Numbered from the stretch's first letter, positions 49,104 through 62,999 are shown. The stretch: 64,000 nucleotides of DNA from Phaseolus vulgaris (GCF_000499845.2 NC_023758.2:31464069-31528068), one strand, 5' to 3'. Notes: generated from the letters alone by a model not told the origin. Translations and numbers: made by a program.

Positions 49104-50915
49104 ATTCGATACTAAAAAGTTCATTTTCAATCAAATATACCCTTCGAACAGTGTTAAGCCTTTCATTTGCTATCTCCGCTCCATGATAGTTTAATACTTT
49201 GTATTCATAAGAATATTTTAATTCCATTTATTTATATTTATTTATTAAAATGATTTTAATTCTTCAAATATATGATTTTAAAAATGGCTTTTGCTGGAGT
49301 CAATTAAATATGACCTATTTTTTTATAATTTAAAAAAAAATCATAATATCTATATCTTTTTCATCTTGTTTTATGGATTGGAATTTTTTGAAATGTTAAA
49401 TGAATCTTCTAAATTGTATAATCGTAAAATTATTATAATCTAAAAAAGTGATGGCAACTGAACATTGAATCAAAATAATCCTATGTGGACGCAACACGGC
49501 ATAGAATTTTGGCAGTTCTTGAATCTCATGGCAGGAAAAATGAAGGTGCGTAATGGATCAAGAATTTAATTTAACTTGCTCATAAATGAGATTAACGTTG
49601 AAGAATGACGCTGATAAAATTACATGGGTCAAGAAACTCGTCATTGACATGATTTCACAATTTTATAAATTTAACTTAATAAAAATTACAAATATCATAA
49701 ATGTGTTTAGCCAATCAGAAACAAATAGAGTGAGTGAAAATAAATTAAAATAAAAAATAAAGGAAATAAAATATGTTAAAAATATTAAAATAGAAGACAT
49801 TTATCTAATTTGAAAATAACTTTTTTGAGTTGATTATTCGTTGAAACGAAGAAAAGTTAGTTCTAAAGCAAAATAATTAGTTATATTTGGTTCTCTCTTT
49901 CAAGTAATTCAATAAATGTAGTAGTTATTATTTATAAAGTCTATTTGAAATTACGTTATCCAAATTAAGTCTATTTGAAACTATTTTAGACAGGACTATC
50001 TGAAATAATATTATTGTATCATAACATGATATCAAATATTTTGTAGGCAAGTCCCCTTCTTTTGTCACCGATTTCAAGAAATACAATTTAGTATTACCAG
50101 TTTGCCTAAACCCAATTGGGTACATGATGATCTCCACCTTTCGGCTTTTGAAGGGCAATATACTTGAAAAACGATATTCTTAAATAAGAAGACATTATTG
50201 AATTAGAAGTCTTTTAAGCATATATTTAGCAATTTTACATACACGAATAAAATTGGTACACGAATAAAATTGTAACAAAGATAACGATTGTCTTTCTTCT
50301 CAGTCGGTATACCTTCTCTTCCCTCTACTCGAATGATCTTCTTGTGCTCCTCTGTTTCTCATGATCTTCAAAATCAGATGGTACCGGTAAAAGATACTTT
50401 GATACTCAAGTAAGACTTTGTTGTTCAACATTCAATGTTATTAGTACTAAATGATGACGTAGCTTATTTTTGAAATTTATATCTATTTATATGATTATCG
50501 TGTACCTTTTGTTATTGGACCGAATTAAGAATTTGGATCATAACTAAGAATATATTACCTAATACTTGATTATTAATTAGTCTCGTTAATCTTCCATTTG
50601 GGTTAATAATTTCGGTCACGTCAATCGATCCTAACCGGATACTTAGGCCTCAGTATCGTACGGGCCCAACCAGTACAGTTAATATTTACTGATGAAACTT
50701 CGATCAATATGGGTATGACAATGAAAAAAAATGGTCCGAGAATAAGTTGCGAGAAAATTCACAGAACAGAAAACAAAACCTTTAGAATATGGATGTCTGA
50801 GAATAAGTCGTGTGAATATAATGCTGTGTGTTTGTTTGGTACTAGATTAGTGTATATACAGACAGAGGGTTACGAGATAAAGGGCGTGAGAAAGTGGAGA
50901 GTTGCAGAAATGTGA
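49104..50915. other. AT-rich intergenic DNA
   Basis: No gene is supported. The last few hundred bases likely hold the 3' untranslated region of the SUMO ligase gene. An isolated GC-richer patch at 50580-50680 was not classified. Confidence 0.45.
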
Positions 50916-53900
50916 TCAACTGGAAGTACGATTATGAGCATTTGCATTTCTATTGTTAGCAATAAGCACATCCTGTTGGGTCCGTCTGAGAGGTTGTGGA
51001 GGTGGTGGTGGCCTTGAAGTTTGAGTTTGTGTTGGCGTAATTATTCGCTGCGCAATAGACTCATCGTAAGGCTGACTTAAATCTAGACTTCCACGCATTC
51101 GTCCAGTGGGAGCCCAATTCTGTTCTGATGGCGTACTGAATAATTCATCAGGCCGAGAAACTGACTGTGCTGTGTTTCCTCTTTTTTGATCCCTCTCACT
51201 TGCAAAAGGTGTGCCTGCAACATTGCTTTGATTTTGGACAGAAACTAGTGGTGGTGTCCGTCTAGCAGGCTGATGAGCAGCCATACCCCTAGCTTGTTGG
51301 GTATGAGCAGTGGTACCAGCTGGAGGAACATTCCTAGCATGCGAAATACCTTGTCGGGCAGCCGGTGCAGCAGCCCTGCCCGCCGCCTGTAAATTTCCAG
51401 ATTGTGAAACACCTTGCTGGATGTGAGACCATTGGGTAGTAGATGGTCGCATTGGTGGGGGTGGTCGGAAATTTAGAGGCAATCGAGGTGGCCGATTATT
51501 CAGAGCTTGCTGCAGGTGTGAATTTCCAAAATCAGATAACGAACTAGATCTGGATTGGTTCTGCAATTGAGTTGGTGTTGATGTAGATCTGGATTGGTTC
51601 TGCAATTGAGTTGGTGTTGATGTGTTCTTTACTTGTACACGATTCTGATTTCAATGAGAAGTAAAAGGTAAGTGCAAGAGACATGGACTCAAAGTAACTC
51701 AGAAATTTAAGGTTCTAACGAATGATTTTGAACTCCATAGTGAAAGAAATTAATTACAGGCATCAATGATTTTTACAGTATAAGAAATGAAGAATACCAA
51801 CTCAATATAAAGTATAATAGACAAATGCACATCTCCAAAGGTTGCCCTGACGTCTATATAATTTCTTTTAAGATAAATAAATATCATTCTTTCCTGAAAC
51901 CAATTTTCTTGTTTCCCACTGATCTTTTTCTTGGATAAGAAATGTAACAGCTACTCCTGATTTCTCGACGGTATATGTTTTAAAGCATGCTAATATGGAA
52001 GTGCAATCACCCAAAAAACTGATCCAATACGGAATAATTATATACGAGGAAAAATTGGTTTGAACCTATCAAGGAAAAGGAAAATCGAAAAATGGTTAAG
52101 GTGGTTTGAATAGAATGCTACTACGGGTGATCCAATGATTTTTAACCCGATGTGACCCATGTACTTGACCTTACCTAGTGGAATTTGACTATTACACTGG
52201 GAAAAAAATAAACAATTTAAGTTCAGAACATTATTATTATGATCTAGTGTTTCAGTTGTCAATTTTTCCTTTCAAGGTACCACAAGATATTAACACTGAA
52301 AGATAAGGAACATAACATAGAACAGAAAGTACCAGTGCATCCTCAAAAGCAGTCCCTAAAAAAAGGTAGTAATAATTTAGAACAAAAAAGTAAACATAGA
52401 GCCAACAAACCAACCTGTGTTGCAGTGTGATGCCGAAATGCAGGTGGATTCATTGGGGATCGAGAAAAACGTTGCTGTCTTTCAGTATCACTTAGTATGG
52501 CTTTCAAAGTATCTACAGTAGTAGAGCTAGGCAAAGGAATATGAGAAGAAGAGGTATTGGTAGATAGCAGAGAATTATTTAAACCCAATGCCTGGGATTG
52601 GACTGGGAGGGCCTGAACAGCTACTGGAGTTCTAGTAATATGTCTTGGCACTGAGGATGACCTACCATACTCGTTAACTGAATTCATATGATTCATCTGC
52701 ATCTGCAAATTGTTTGGTGCCAAAAATTGATTACGCATGGCAGAGTTAACAGCAGAGTTATTGTCACGACCTGCAGATTCCTGATTAAATGCTGGAGAAA
52801 CAGTATCAGGCAGAACAGGTAGCTCAGAGGTACCAACCATTGGGACATCAGACCTATTACGGGCAACATAAACCCCAGAGAAAAAGTCATCTATTTGAGC
52901 AGCAACATTTCGATTAACACCAGGAGAGTTCATACCCAAGGAAGTTGAATTTGGAGCGACAAACTGATTTTGAACAGATGCCTGGAAAGGTTTTCTATCT
53001 ACAATTTCAGAACAGTCCATTGTCTCCAAATGATCATCATCTTCAGTGAGGTCAACAGTCCCAGGAGAGCAAGTATATTCCTGTGGTTCAGTTTGTTCCT
53101 TTTCATAGTTGGGGGCCTTCTTTTGCATCTTATCCACATCATGATCCTTTTCCGTGACTGCCTTCCAAGATCCATCAGCAAGGACAATCACTTCCGTAAT
53201 GCTCTCACCAACATTTTTCAGGATCTTTATTTAAAAAGAAAAAAAAAATAGAAGTTTATTTTTCATTTCTTTACAACCTTTCATTAACCCTAGGGTCAAT
53301 TTGGTGTAACCTTAAAATTTGGAAGTGTGCAGTGGAGGTTCGAGATTAGCATAAAAAAATAACTTAAAATTTCCACTCCCAAACTTAAGGTGACGCCAAT
53401 AACCAACATTTTTCAGGATCTTTATTTTTTTTTAAAATAAAAATAGAGGTTTATTTTTCATTTCTTTACAACCTTTCATTAACCCTAGGGTCAATTTGGT
53501 GTAAGTGTAACCTTAAAATTTTGAAGTGTGCAGTGGAGGTTCGAGATTAGCATAAAAAATTAACTTAAAATTTCCACTCCCAATCTTAAGGTGACGCCAA
53601 TAAACAATTGATAACTCAATTGAAGGATTAAAGTAAATCAACTTACCTCAACCATGTTTCGGTCAAGTCGAATATCAGCATAACAGACATACTGATTGCA
53701 ATGAGGGCAGCGCCAGGATGGCCTTTTTGAATTGATACTAATGAAGTTGTTAAAGTCAAAACACTACAGTAACAACAGAACAGAAATATGTCAGGCAGAA
53801 GGGAAGAAACAGATGGGGAATATATAAATATTTACATACTTCCACATTACACAAAAAGACTTGTAACAATCAACCACATAAATTTATCACTTTAGAGGAA

Positions 53901-56900
53901 TGTCAATGACAGTCTTTCACTCTATAATTTATTGAAATTTATTCGAAATCACTAATTTTAGCAGGTTTCACTTCCAAATCAGAAAAGTCACTAAATTAGA
54001 AATGGGATCCACCAAAATCGGTTATTTCCAATAAATTTTAGTCAGTTGTAGTGTGTGACAAAGAAAGTGTTGTTAGCATTCCTCTTCCACTTTTTCTTGA
54101 GAAGTAATTATTCTACATACATTTAAGCAATTCTAAGTACTATTATACGGATCAAATACTAGAGATAATGGCATAAGTTAAGTGTTAAAATAGCTGCTTA
54201 TTATTTTGTTGTAAAGCTTTTATAAAGCTACTTTTTTGGTGTACCTAGGATGTAGGAAGTAGCCTCTTGGTCAAGGAGGATACCATGACAATTTTGAGAA
54301 AAAAGCTAGCTAGTGCTATTCCCACTGAAGATGCCAAAAGCCTGACTTCCAACTGTGTTGTTTTGTGGCAATCTCTCGAGCCTGTGTCTGGGAGATACTC
54401 AGATCCTTCAAGACATGTTTCTTTTGGAAGAAGTTACAAAATAAGTTTGCTAATGATAATGAGTGTCTCTTTGATGTAATTCAAATAGTAGTCTCCTTCA
54501 AAAAGAGTAACCATGATATGGTCTCATGTAGCAAAAGTTCAGACTACAGTAAAATAACTGAAAAGATTTCTTCTAGCAAACTCATTGGAGAATATCAACA
54601 AAAAACTTGATAATTATACACAGTCCTCAATGTACAACCTGCCTTTCTCAATCTATGGAAGGTCACATGATCCATATATAATTGACTTAGGTGCCTCCAA
54701 ATCACATTTCTAGTAGTTCTTCTCCAAAAATTACTTACCTTGATACTGTAGTCAATGGATCTAAAGTTGCATCTCAGGAAAGTGGTCAAGTTCTTTTATC
54801 TCCTTTAAATCTTAATTTTGTTTTGCACATTCCTCATTATCCTTATAACTTAATTCTTTTAAGCCAATTAACTCATTTATTAAAGTGTTCATTAACATTT
54901 GATGTCAATCCCTTTGTCATAAAAGAACATAGTACAAGTTGTTTGATTGAAGAAGACATGAATCACAAGGTCTCTATGACCTGAAAACAATCCCTCATGT
55001 GTCCTATTTTGTAACCTCAGCTCCAAAGCTTTTGTATAACCTTTTGGGTCACTCAAATTTGGCAAAGTTTAAGATCATGATTCCTAGTCTCAAGAAACTT
55101 CCAGTTTTAGATTGTGAATCATGTCAATTTAGACAAACATGTTCGGTCATCTTTTCCTAAGCAAACTGAAAAAAAATGTGACTTGACTTTGTCTACAAAA
55201 CATTTGGGGATCGAATCATGTCACATCTTTTGGTTTTATATATTTTGTAACCTTCACTGATAAATTCTTTCAATATTCTTGGGTTTATCTAATGAAAGAT
55301 AGATCTGAACTTTTATTCATATTTATGTCTTTTAATGAAATTAAAAGGAAAGATAATCAAAATCTTCATAAATGACAATGCTAAATAATATTCCTTCCAT
55401 ACCATACACCACAAAAATATGGCATAATAAAGGAAATTTCATTGAAATTGCACATTCCATATTGTTGAAAACAAATATTTTGGTACATCATTAGGGAGAT
55501 GCAGTTCTCACCACAAGGGACATTCCTGTGTTCATTCAACATGTTTTCCCTATTCCATCCTTTGATTATTCTAGCTCCTTCTAACTCAAAAATGCAAATC
55601 TGACTTCATCCCATACTCATAAATTAGTAGACATTACCTCAATCTAACAAAGGTATTGTAGTTTCACACAAAATATGCTCCTGCTATTCTGGAGGAGACA
55701 AGGTTGACAAATTCCATGCAATAGATAGACCCATGAACCCAAATCAGAAGCTAATGGTGAACCAAGGTCGACCTTTTTTAGATGCAAAGAGATCTAGGAG
55801 GTTGATGGGAAAACTTACTTATCTCACTATTACGAGACCTAATATTTCTTATTTAGCTGGAGTTGTTAGTCAATTAATTTAGAATTCTCACGTTAACCAC
55901 TGGAATATTTTAATTTTCATTCTCAAGTATATCAAAAAAGCTCCAAGATAGTATAGCTACATAAGGACAAGGAAAATGCTCAAATCTTAGAATTGTATGA
56001 TGCAGATTGGGTTGGTTGTCCCATTGACAAGATATCCACAAGATAATTGTGTATTCATTGGAGGGAATATCAAGAACAAAGTGTTGTTGCTTAGTCCAGT
56101 GCAAAAGCTGAATATAGATCTATGGCTTTGGCTACTTGTGAACTTGTATTGTATGGATTAAGCAATTCTTTCAAGAGTTGAAAGTTGAGCAAATGAAATT
56201 GTGTTGTAATAATCAGAAAGCTCTTCATCTTGCCTCTAATTCAATGTTTCATGAGATATCACACATAGAAATCAACTATCATTTTTGTCAGGGAGAATCT
56301 GTTGTCCAAGGAACTTAGTACCAGATATACCAGCTCCATTGACCAGCTAGCGAACATTCTAATTAAGTCTCTGGGCCTAGAATTCAGTTTATATGTTTCA
56401 AGCTTGGTGCATACACTTTATATGCTCCAACTTGAGGATAAGTGTTGAAATAGTTGTTTGTTATTTTGTTGTAAAGCTTTTATAAACCTACGTTTTGGCC
56501 GTGCCTAACTTTAGGCTGGGAGGAGTCGTAGGCTGTAGCCTCCTTTTCATTATATATACAAAATACATCTGCTGAGAAGACACAATGACTTATGGTCATC
56601 CTCTAAATTCAAGTAGTGACAATGGGCTTTATCGCATAATACACTTCTAAACTCAATTTTAATAACTGTGGTAAGTAACATGTTAGGACCCACCCTAATC
56701 ATTTTCCACATTAAGTGATGCTAGTGCAGGAAGAATCACCTGGAAATGTTTGCATGATCGCCCTTTAACAGGAGTCTTAATACGTGTAAAGCTGTTTGTA
56801 CAGATAAAACACAAGACCATCAACTTAAAAACCATTACGAAAAGAGAAAGATTATCATAAAAATTGCAAAAAACACAATGTACTTCAAAGATAATTGAGC

Positions 56901-59900
56901 AAATTGTCTTAAGCACAATTTCCGCACGGTAAAGCATTCTAGTAAAAGGCAATGAGCCTAAGAATAAATATAACAGAAGAGTGATAGAAAAACCATACTC
57001 ACAAGATAGAAAACATAAAAAAATTATAGCTAATGACGACAACAACACTGAAAAAACAATGTTAAAATCGCGAGAATTTTCTGAAGCTGTAGTGAACAAA
57101 ACTTGTATGTCCAATTAGATTGTAACTCACAAAAGGCATATGTTTATGTACGTGAACTAGCAACAATTGCTGAGCATGGAGAATTATATCAGGAAGAACC
57201 AATTATCAAGCATTCAAAATATTGCAGTGTATTAGTTACGAAAAACAAGATCAGAATTAGATCAAGAAACAGACTGCCAGGTTCTGTTTGGATAAATAGA
57301 AATATAAAATTCATTATGATGGATACTAAAAAAATCATCATTAGGAAAATTGAAATCAAGATAAAAAGAAAAATTTCACACTAAAATATTTTAAATAATT
57401 TATATTTATTAATGCCATAGATATTCAATTAAGTGCTTTGGGGAAGCCACATATTCAGTGTTCATTCATATCTAACTGTATGTAGCTGAACATGAAAAGG
57501 CAGAAAACAGCCAATTAAAGAGGACTTGTTACCTCTGACTTTCCATAGTGAATACATAAAGCAGTTCTAACTAAAATTCAAACACAAATATAGCAAACGG
57601 AAACTAGATTTAAAGAAAACAGTATTGGACCATCAACATATTAATTGTGAACACACAATGGATAAGAGCACAAATGACTAACTCCATGGTTCTTCAAATT
57701 TAAGGTCAGTAAAGGGCCAAATTTCTAAGGCACTAAATCCATAGACAGTGAGAGACTAAAATAGATCTCCAACAAAATCTACCATCTATGATACTACTAT
57801 GCCCGATATTAAAGATGGGAAATCTAGCAACTGATAAAGCAGAGAATAAAAAGTGATCACTGATCAGTGGTTTGAACAAAGAATATTACAGCATACCTTA
57901 TTGGACAACTTAGCGAAATCTGTGAAGCCCCCTCAATAATATCCGAATCTTGTTACAGGTAAAAGAATAACAATGAATTATCAATGGTGGATTAATACAA
58001 ATAAGAATAAGATGTAGGTTTTTTTTCTGGAGTAAAGTCGTTATACATATCCAAATCATACCAGAATCAACAGAGGTAACAACAGGCTGGAGATAATCTT
58101 GAAGTACTGGATCTTCATGCAAGGGTGTAAAACTCATATATGCAACGAGTACAGTGTAACGACCTTCACAATGATAATGCTTACAATTCAGAAAGATGCA
58201 GATATTGAAAGCTAAAAGGATGACAGGGAAGAATAGTAGTTTTAAATGATTACCAGTGAAGTGGCCCACAGCTTGAAGAAGATTTGTCCCAAATTTAAGC
58301 ATACCAGTCACATCAGTTGGCATTTGTGGTCCAGGATCCTGATTAACAAAATGACAGTTAAAAGTTTATGCCAAACTTTACAAAAAAGTCTACTAAATTT
58401 TAGAATGTGTGAGCAAATATACAACAAACCATTTGAACATTAGTCCTATTGATTACTCCTTTTCCATTGAGGAGAAAACTACAACATATGCAATAAAAAG
58501 GTCAGTCAGCATCAACATAGAATCCATCCACACGTTTAATATGTTCAAAAGCAACCATACTTCACTTGCTGAGGACTTATGAGGCATGCTGATATCTCAA
58601 TGTTATCTATCTGTGCCACCAATAAAAACTGCAAGTTGAAATAAGTAATATAACTTAGAACATAAACCAAAAATAAAAAATAATAATATTGGGTGTATTC
58701 AAATTACAAATAAAAAAACAACAATGATATTACTATTATTGTTACCGAAAGCAAATTGTGACTGAAGGTACAAAAGAGTCTAAAATATGCTAAACATTAC
58801 ATAAAAAATGAAGCAAGCAACATCTTGAAATATGAGAGAACGAAAGAAAAATCCATATTATTTTATGATTCCCAAAACCCTAATATGAATGTATAGGTCA
58901 ATTCTGATAAATGAAAAATTAGAAAATATGGACAATGCACAATACATTTTGATAATATATACCACCTTGATATGTGTACCAATAACAGATATCCTATACT
59001 AATTTAGTTATTTACATATTTACAACACTACCACTTCAGCCGGTGGATGAATGTCAATCATTCGCAGCTTGCCAATAAGCTGCTAAATCACTCAGTAGGA
59101 AGACCCTAGTTAAAACTAGGAGAAAGTATCATACAATGGTCTGCCAAAGGGAGACTTTGTAAATATACTGAGTCCATTGTGAATAACTTCTCCCAATAAG
59201 GCAGTACATTTGGTGAAGAATATAAAGATCATTAGGGTTCTAAGGTACTACTAAAGCAGTGTGGTCTTGGCCTACCATATGAAGGCCTTAATGTACAGAC
59301 GACAGTGCCAAAGGTGGCTGAACTCTGGGCCTGAGCAAAATATGATAATAGTGAAGGTGCCAAATGTTGCAATGAAGGCAGTAAATAGAGGGGCACAACT
59401 AAGGTTGCATATGTTGTAATCAAGGCAGCAAATAGAGGGCACAATGAAGGTGTCAAATGCAGCAATGAAGACAGTGAATTGAGGACACAATGAAGGTGTC
59501 AAATGCTGCAATGGAGATAGTGGACGGAAGGCACAATAAAAGTTCCAGATGCAGCAAATTGAGGGCATAACAAAAGGTGCCAGATGCTACAATAACGAAA
59601 GCTAAGAGGGCTGCGATGAAGGCAACTGTTTTTATTTTTGCACAGGCAGTGTCCCCAAATTGGAGCTTTGCTACCAAGTTAAAAGAAAAGGAAGATAATA
59701 AGCTTTACTACCATCTTAAAATACAATGAGAGAAGAAAACAAGCTCATAAATATTATTTAGTGAATCCTAAAAGGTACAAGTCTCTAATAAATTAATCTT
59801 CACCAACCATCTGGATTATCCCCCCAGGTATTAATCATAATTCACAAAGGATTATGCCAGATAAAATTTTGTATAAAGCCCGAGTTTATCACTGCACCAA

Positions 59901-61980
59901 GTTTTGAGAAGTTGTGATACTTGAAATGAAGTCCCAAATTAGATAATAACAATATTAAAAATGAACATTGGCAATTCATTTGCATACCCAAAACACACTA
60001 TATAGCCCCAGCTGAACAAAACAAGTCAATTTGAGCTATTCTTACAATTTTGTCTTTAACAAATTCACTCTTTGTAATATGAAAATCGACCACAGAAGCT
60101 CCATATCCAGGCTGCATTGCAGGTAAAATAATATTAAATATGTTTTCAACATGAAATAAGAACTGAATTGACAACTCACAAGGAACCACCTCCTGGACCT
60201 CAATTGATGCAAGTATTGAACCCAATTTAACATTAGGGTAGAACCTGCTTGAAAATCCACATAAGCAAACTATTACTATTTCACATTAAATGATAAATTC
60301 AGATGCATTATTCCTCATAGGTCCTTTCATTTTTTCCTGGTTATCATTATTGGCTATGGTGATAACTGTAACTTGTTAGATACAAAAAATACACAAAAGT
60401 AAAAACGCTCATAGGACCCTACTTCTCCATTATTGTTGATATTTCAGAACTGCACTGTCTAGGTCTAGCATTTATAGTCCCCACACTGCTGTAGACTTTT
60501 CTGATCTATACTACAAAAAGATGATGGTAAGAAATATGACAACTAGAATCCACCGGATAGCAAAAGAAGAAAACAAAACATATAAGTAAACCTCATCCAC
60601 AATAGTAAGAAGTTCTTCTGATTCTTTTGATTGGAACCATCCAATTTCACAGGCACCCTACAATGACGGAAAGTATCAGTAGGAAATTCAAAACTGCATA
60701 AATGTCATGGTGCATAACTTTGGGATGCTTCTGAGAAACATATTATGCGTAAGCACAGAAAAGCTGGTATAAATACATTGTCCCACTTTCATTCAGATTC
60801 TTCAACTTGCGATATAAAAGATCCAAAATTCTTCAAGAACTAGAAAACCACTCAGATTCAGATATCCGTATCAACTTCTTCATTTGATAGTTTTAACACA
60901 AGTATTGTGCCAAGATGCAACAACACCATGCAGTTGGCAACAATACCTGAAAACCTTCACTTAGTTATCCTGTAGTCAACACCAAGTATGCACCTCAAGA
61001 CCAATTAATTGGTCTTCTTCCCAATTCTCCAAAACCAATGTTTTCATTAGTCATAGAAAATGCAAATTCAACAAGTTATTGATAGCAATGAGCAACAAGA
61101 TGGAAAAATGGACTTACCTTTACAGATATCAACAACACCATCAGAGCAGCTTGCGAAAGTTCGTCGTTCTTTAGTTGACAAATCTACATGGAAAGGGAAA
61201 AAGTAAAAGCCTCCAACATACATGCACATCATAATCTAAAAAAAAAAACTGATGAAATTTCTTCCTGGTTCTATCACTAAAAAAAAAGTGAAAAACAGAC
61301 ACCCACATAATGCAATGAAAATCACCTGCTTCACCAGCAAAGGCAGCTCATGAGCATTGCCTGGAATTTCCCCATTGGCAAGTGCATAATCAATGCCTCT
61401 GTAAAATGTAAAAAATAAACTAGTAAAAAGTCAGCACATTCAAAACAAGAAGTTAACAAGATTGCATGCAAACCTAAGTATCCTCCTCCTTCCCTTCTTT
61501 TCAGCTGTTTATTTATTTACTCATACAGATAATAAATATCCATTGTTTCCTTGATGCTAAAAACTTTAAAACTCCAAAATCAAAGGATAATGAATTCCAT
61601 TGCTGCCATGGCAACGATGTGCACCACAAGAATACAAGAATACTGCTGATTTTCAATATAAATTTTCACTACACACTACTAAAACCCAATACTTTGAAAA
61701 CTAAGGTGCTTCAACTAAAACATAAACACATACATTTAGAATCTGTCACAAAAAGTAGCTGATACAATTCCGGAGAAGAGAAAAAATAATAAAAAGAAGG
61801 TAGAAGAAGATAGAAATACCGAGAGAGGGAGAGGCAGTGGTTATAAAATTCTTTAGGATCGCCTAGGTTGCCGGGTTGAGCAAGCCAAGCCAAACGCTCC
61901 GTAACTTTGTTGATTCTATACATGTTGATGACAGACGGCGGCGAATTTGGCGGCAGTGGCAACCCCGCCACCCCGTTCAT
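50916..61980 (-). CDS. E4 SUMO-protein ligase PIAL-like (SP-RING domain)
   Basis: PIAL1/PIAL2 of Arabidopsis promote SUMO-chain formation and act in stress responses and gene silencing. Sixteen exons: 61820-61980, 61326-61398, 61118-61183, 60592-60657, 60423-60505, 60190-60244, 60046-60111, 58561-58628, 58430-58478, 58254-58338, 58062-58163, 57897-57948, 56740-56791, 53647-53763, 52415-53224, 50916-51644; about 877 residues. The N-terminal helical part includes ANGEIPGNAHELPLLVKQ. The region before the ring has FLLNGKGV and DPGPQMPTDVTGMLKFGTNL. The SP-RING is at about 309-365, with CKHFQCFDFNNF and WRCPHCNQYVCYADIRLD; ligands Cys322, His324, Cys327, Cys345 and Cys348 are present. The C-terminal 500 residues are disordered, Gln/Pro/Ser-rich, with the acidic VDLTEDDD motif, possibly SUMO-interacting. 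The end of exon 6 (after VQE) is the least certain junction. A 13-residue tandem duplication lies in the last exon, and intron 13 carries a retrotransposon. Confidence 0.9.
51546..51623 (-). repeat. 39-bp tandem duplication in the last PIAL exon
   Basis: agatctggattggttctgca starts at 51546 and 51585, and the two 39-base units are identical up to about 51622. They encode two copies of STPTQLQNQSRS plus one residue, in frame. Confidence 0.92.
53207..53605. repeat. 195-bp tandem duplication spanning a splice acceptor
   Basis: accaacatttttcaggatct occurs at about 53207 and 53402. Each copy continues with a T- or A-rich tract, gtttatttttcatttcttta, cattaaccctagggtcaatt, gaagtgtgcagtggaggttc and gacgccaata. 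The right copy has an extra gtaagt. Copy 1 includes the first 18 bases of exon 15 of the SUMO ligase gene and its acceptor; copy 2 therefore carries a second acceptor inside the intron. Confidence 0.9.
54183..56580 (+). mobile_element. Decayed Ty1-copia retrotransposon in PIAL intron 13
   Basis: Related ends begin tgttaaaatagctg at 54183 and tgttgaaatagttg at 56444, both continuing with ttattttgttgtaaagcttt then tataaa. The 3' copy is preceded by a purine tract, acttgaggataag, as in copia elements. The interior has copia-like remains: about 54600-54990 reads as the protease and pre-integrase region (IIDLGASKSHF, then LNFVLHIPHYPYNLILLSQL), and 55740-56250 holds scraps of the end of reverse transcriptase and RNase H. 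Frames are broken throughout. It lies on the strand opposite to the host gene, inside the intron 53764-56739. The right end is approximate. Confidence 0.78.
59330..59600. repeat. Degenerate 46-49-bp minisatellite in PIAL intron 7
   Basis: Units of the form gaaggtgtcaaatgctgcaa followed by a gaaggcagtaaatagagggcacaa-like part start at about 59353, 59399, 59446, 59492 and 59539, with a shorter last one near 59572. They are imperfect and lie between exons at 58628 and 60046. The array explains several open frames on the minus strand here. Confidence 0.8.
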
Positions 61981-62999
61981 TTAAGCTTCGGAGTTTATGG
62001 AACTGCAAATGACCGCGGAATCTGCTCCAAAGTGATTTCCTTCGCCCGCAGAGGGTTTCAATTTTGCCTCGCAATTAGATGGGTCGTAAGCTTAAAACGG
62101 GTCAGGTCTTGGTGGAAAAATTCGGGTCAGGTTGCTTTTACCCGAGCCAATCAAACTTGGTTAACAACGGTAACTGGAATTTGACTTTTGGACTTATGAG
62201 GATAAAAATATAGTAATTAAAATATGAGTTTTGTAAATTTTAAAAAATTAAAATTACTTAACTTCTTAAGTAAATTAAAACTATGTATAACAGCTTTTCT
62301 GCTGAGAGTGATATAATTTGTGTCGTTTCTTCTTTTATCTAAGTGTTTATAAAGCTGTCTATTTGACTCTTGCTTCAGGAGCCAATTCCAATTAGCTTTT
62401 AAAATAAACCTTCTTTTTTGTTGACTCAATAAAGAAGTGAACTGAAAAAATCTTAACTTTAAGTTCCCATATAAAGTATGTTAGAGGTAGGATTAAAGTG
62501 AGTTTAATCCATTGTTAATTAATTCATAAGGATCTTCTAAAATTTCAAGGATTACAAAAATTTTCAATTATAAATTCATATCTAAATTTTACATTAGTTA
62601 AAAGTAATTTTTATTATTTATAATTTGTTAATTAATTCATAAGTATCTTATAAAATTTCACGTAATTTTTATTATTTATAATTTGATTATATTATAAATA
62701 GAACATATATGAACAAAAGAGAACAAACATGAAAGAAAAAGTAAAAGGAAGACTGATGATATAATAATGAATATCTCTTTTATTATTTTGAAATCATAAG
62801 AAATACTCTAAGTATATACAAGTTGTACATGTTATAGGTCTAGCCAAAGAAAAAAATAATCAATCAATAAATACTAAAATCATTACAGACAAACACAAAA
62901 TAAAACTTATTCACCTCTATAAAGAGAAACAACTAAGACTTAAAGAAAACACAATTAATATTAACATTTTTCTATAACGTTTGTATCAATATCCTTTAA
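61981..62999. other. Intergenic region upstream of the SUMO ligase gene
   Basis: 61981-62180 is richer in G+C and should hold the promoter and 5' leader of the minus-strand gene. The rest is AT-rich; a direct repeat around taattaattcataag (62515 and 62630) was seen. No gene is supported. Confidence 0.5.

Noticed and set aside
59232..59677. Several minus-strand open frames of 70-98 codons.
   Set aside because: They arise from the intronic minisatellite and lie inside a PIAL intron.
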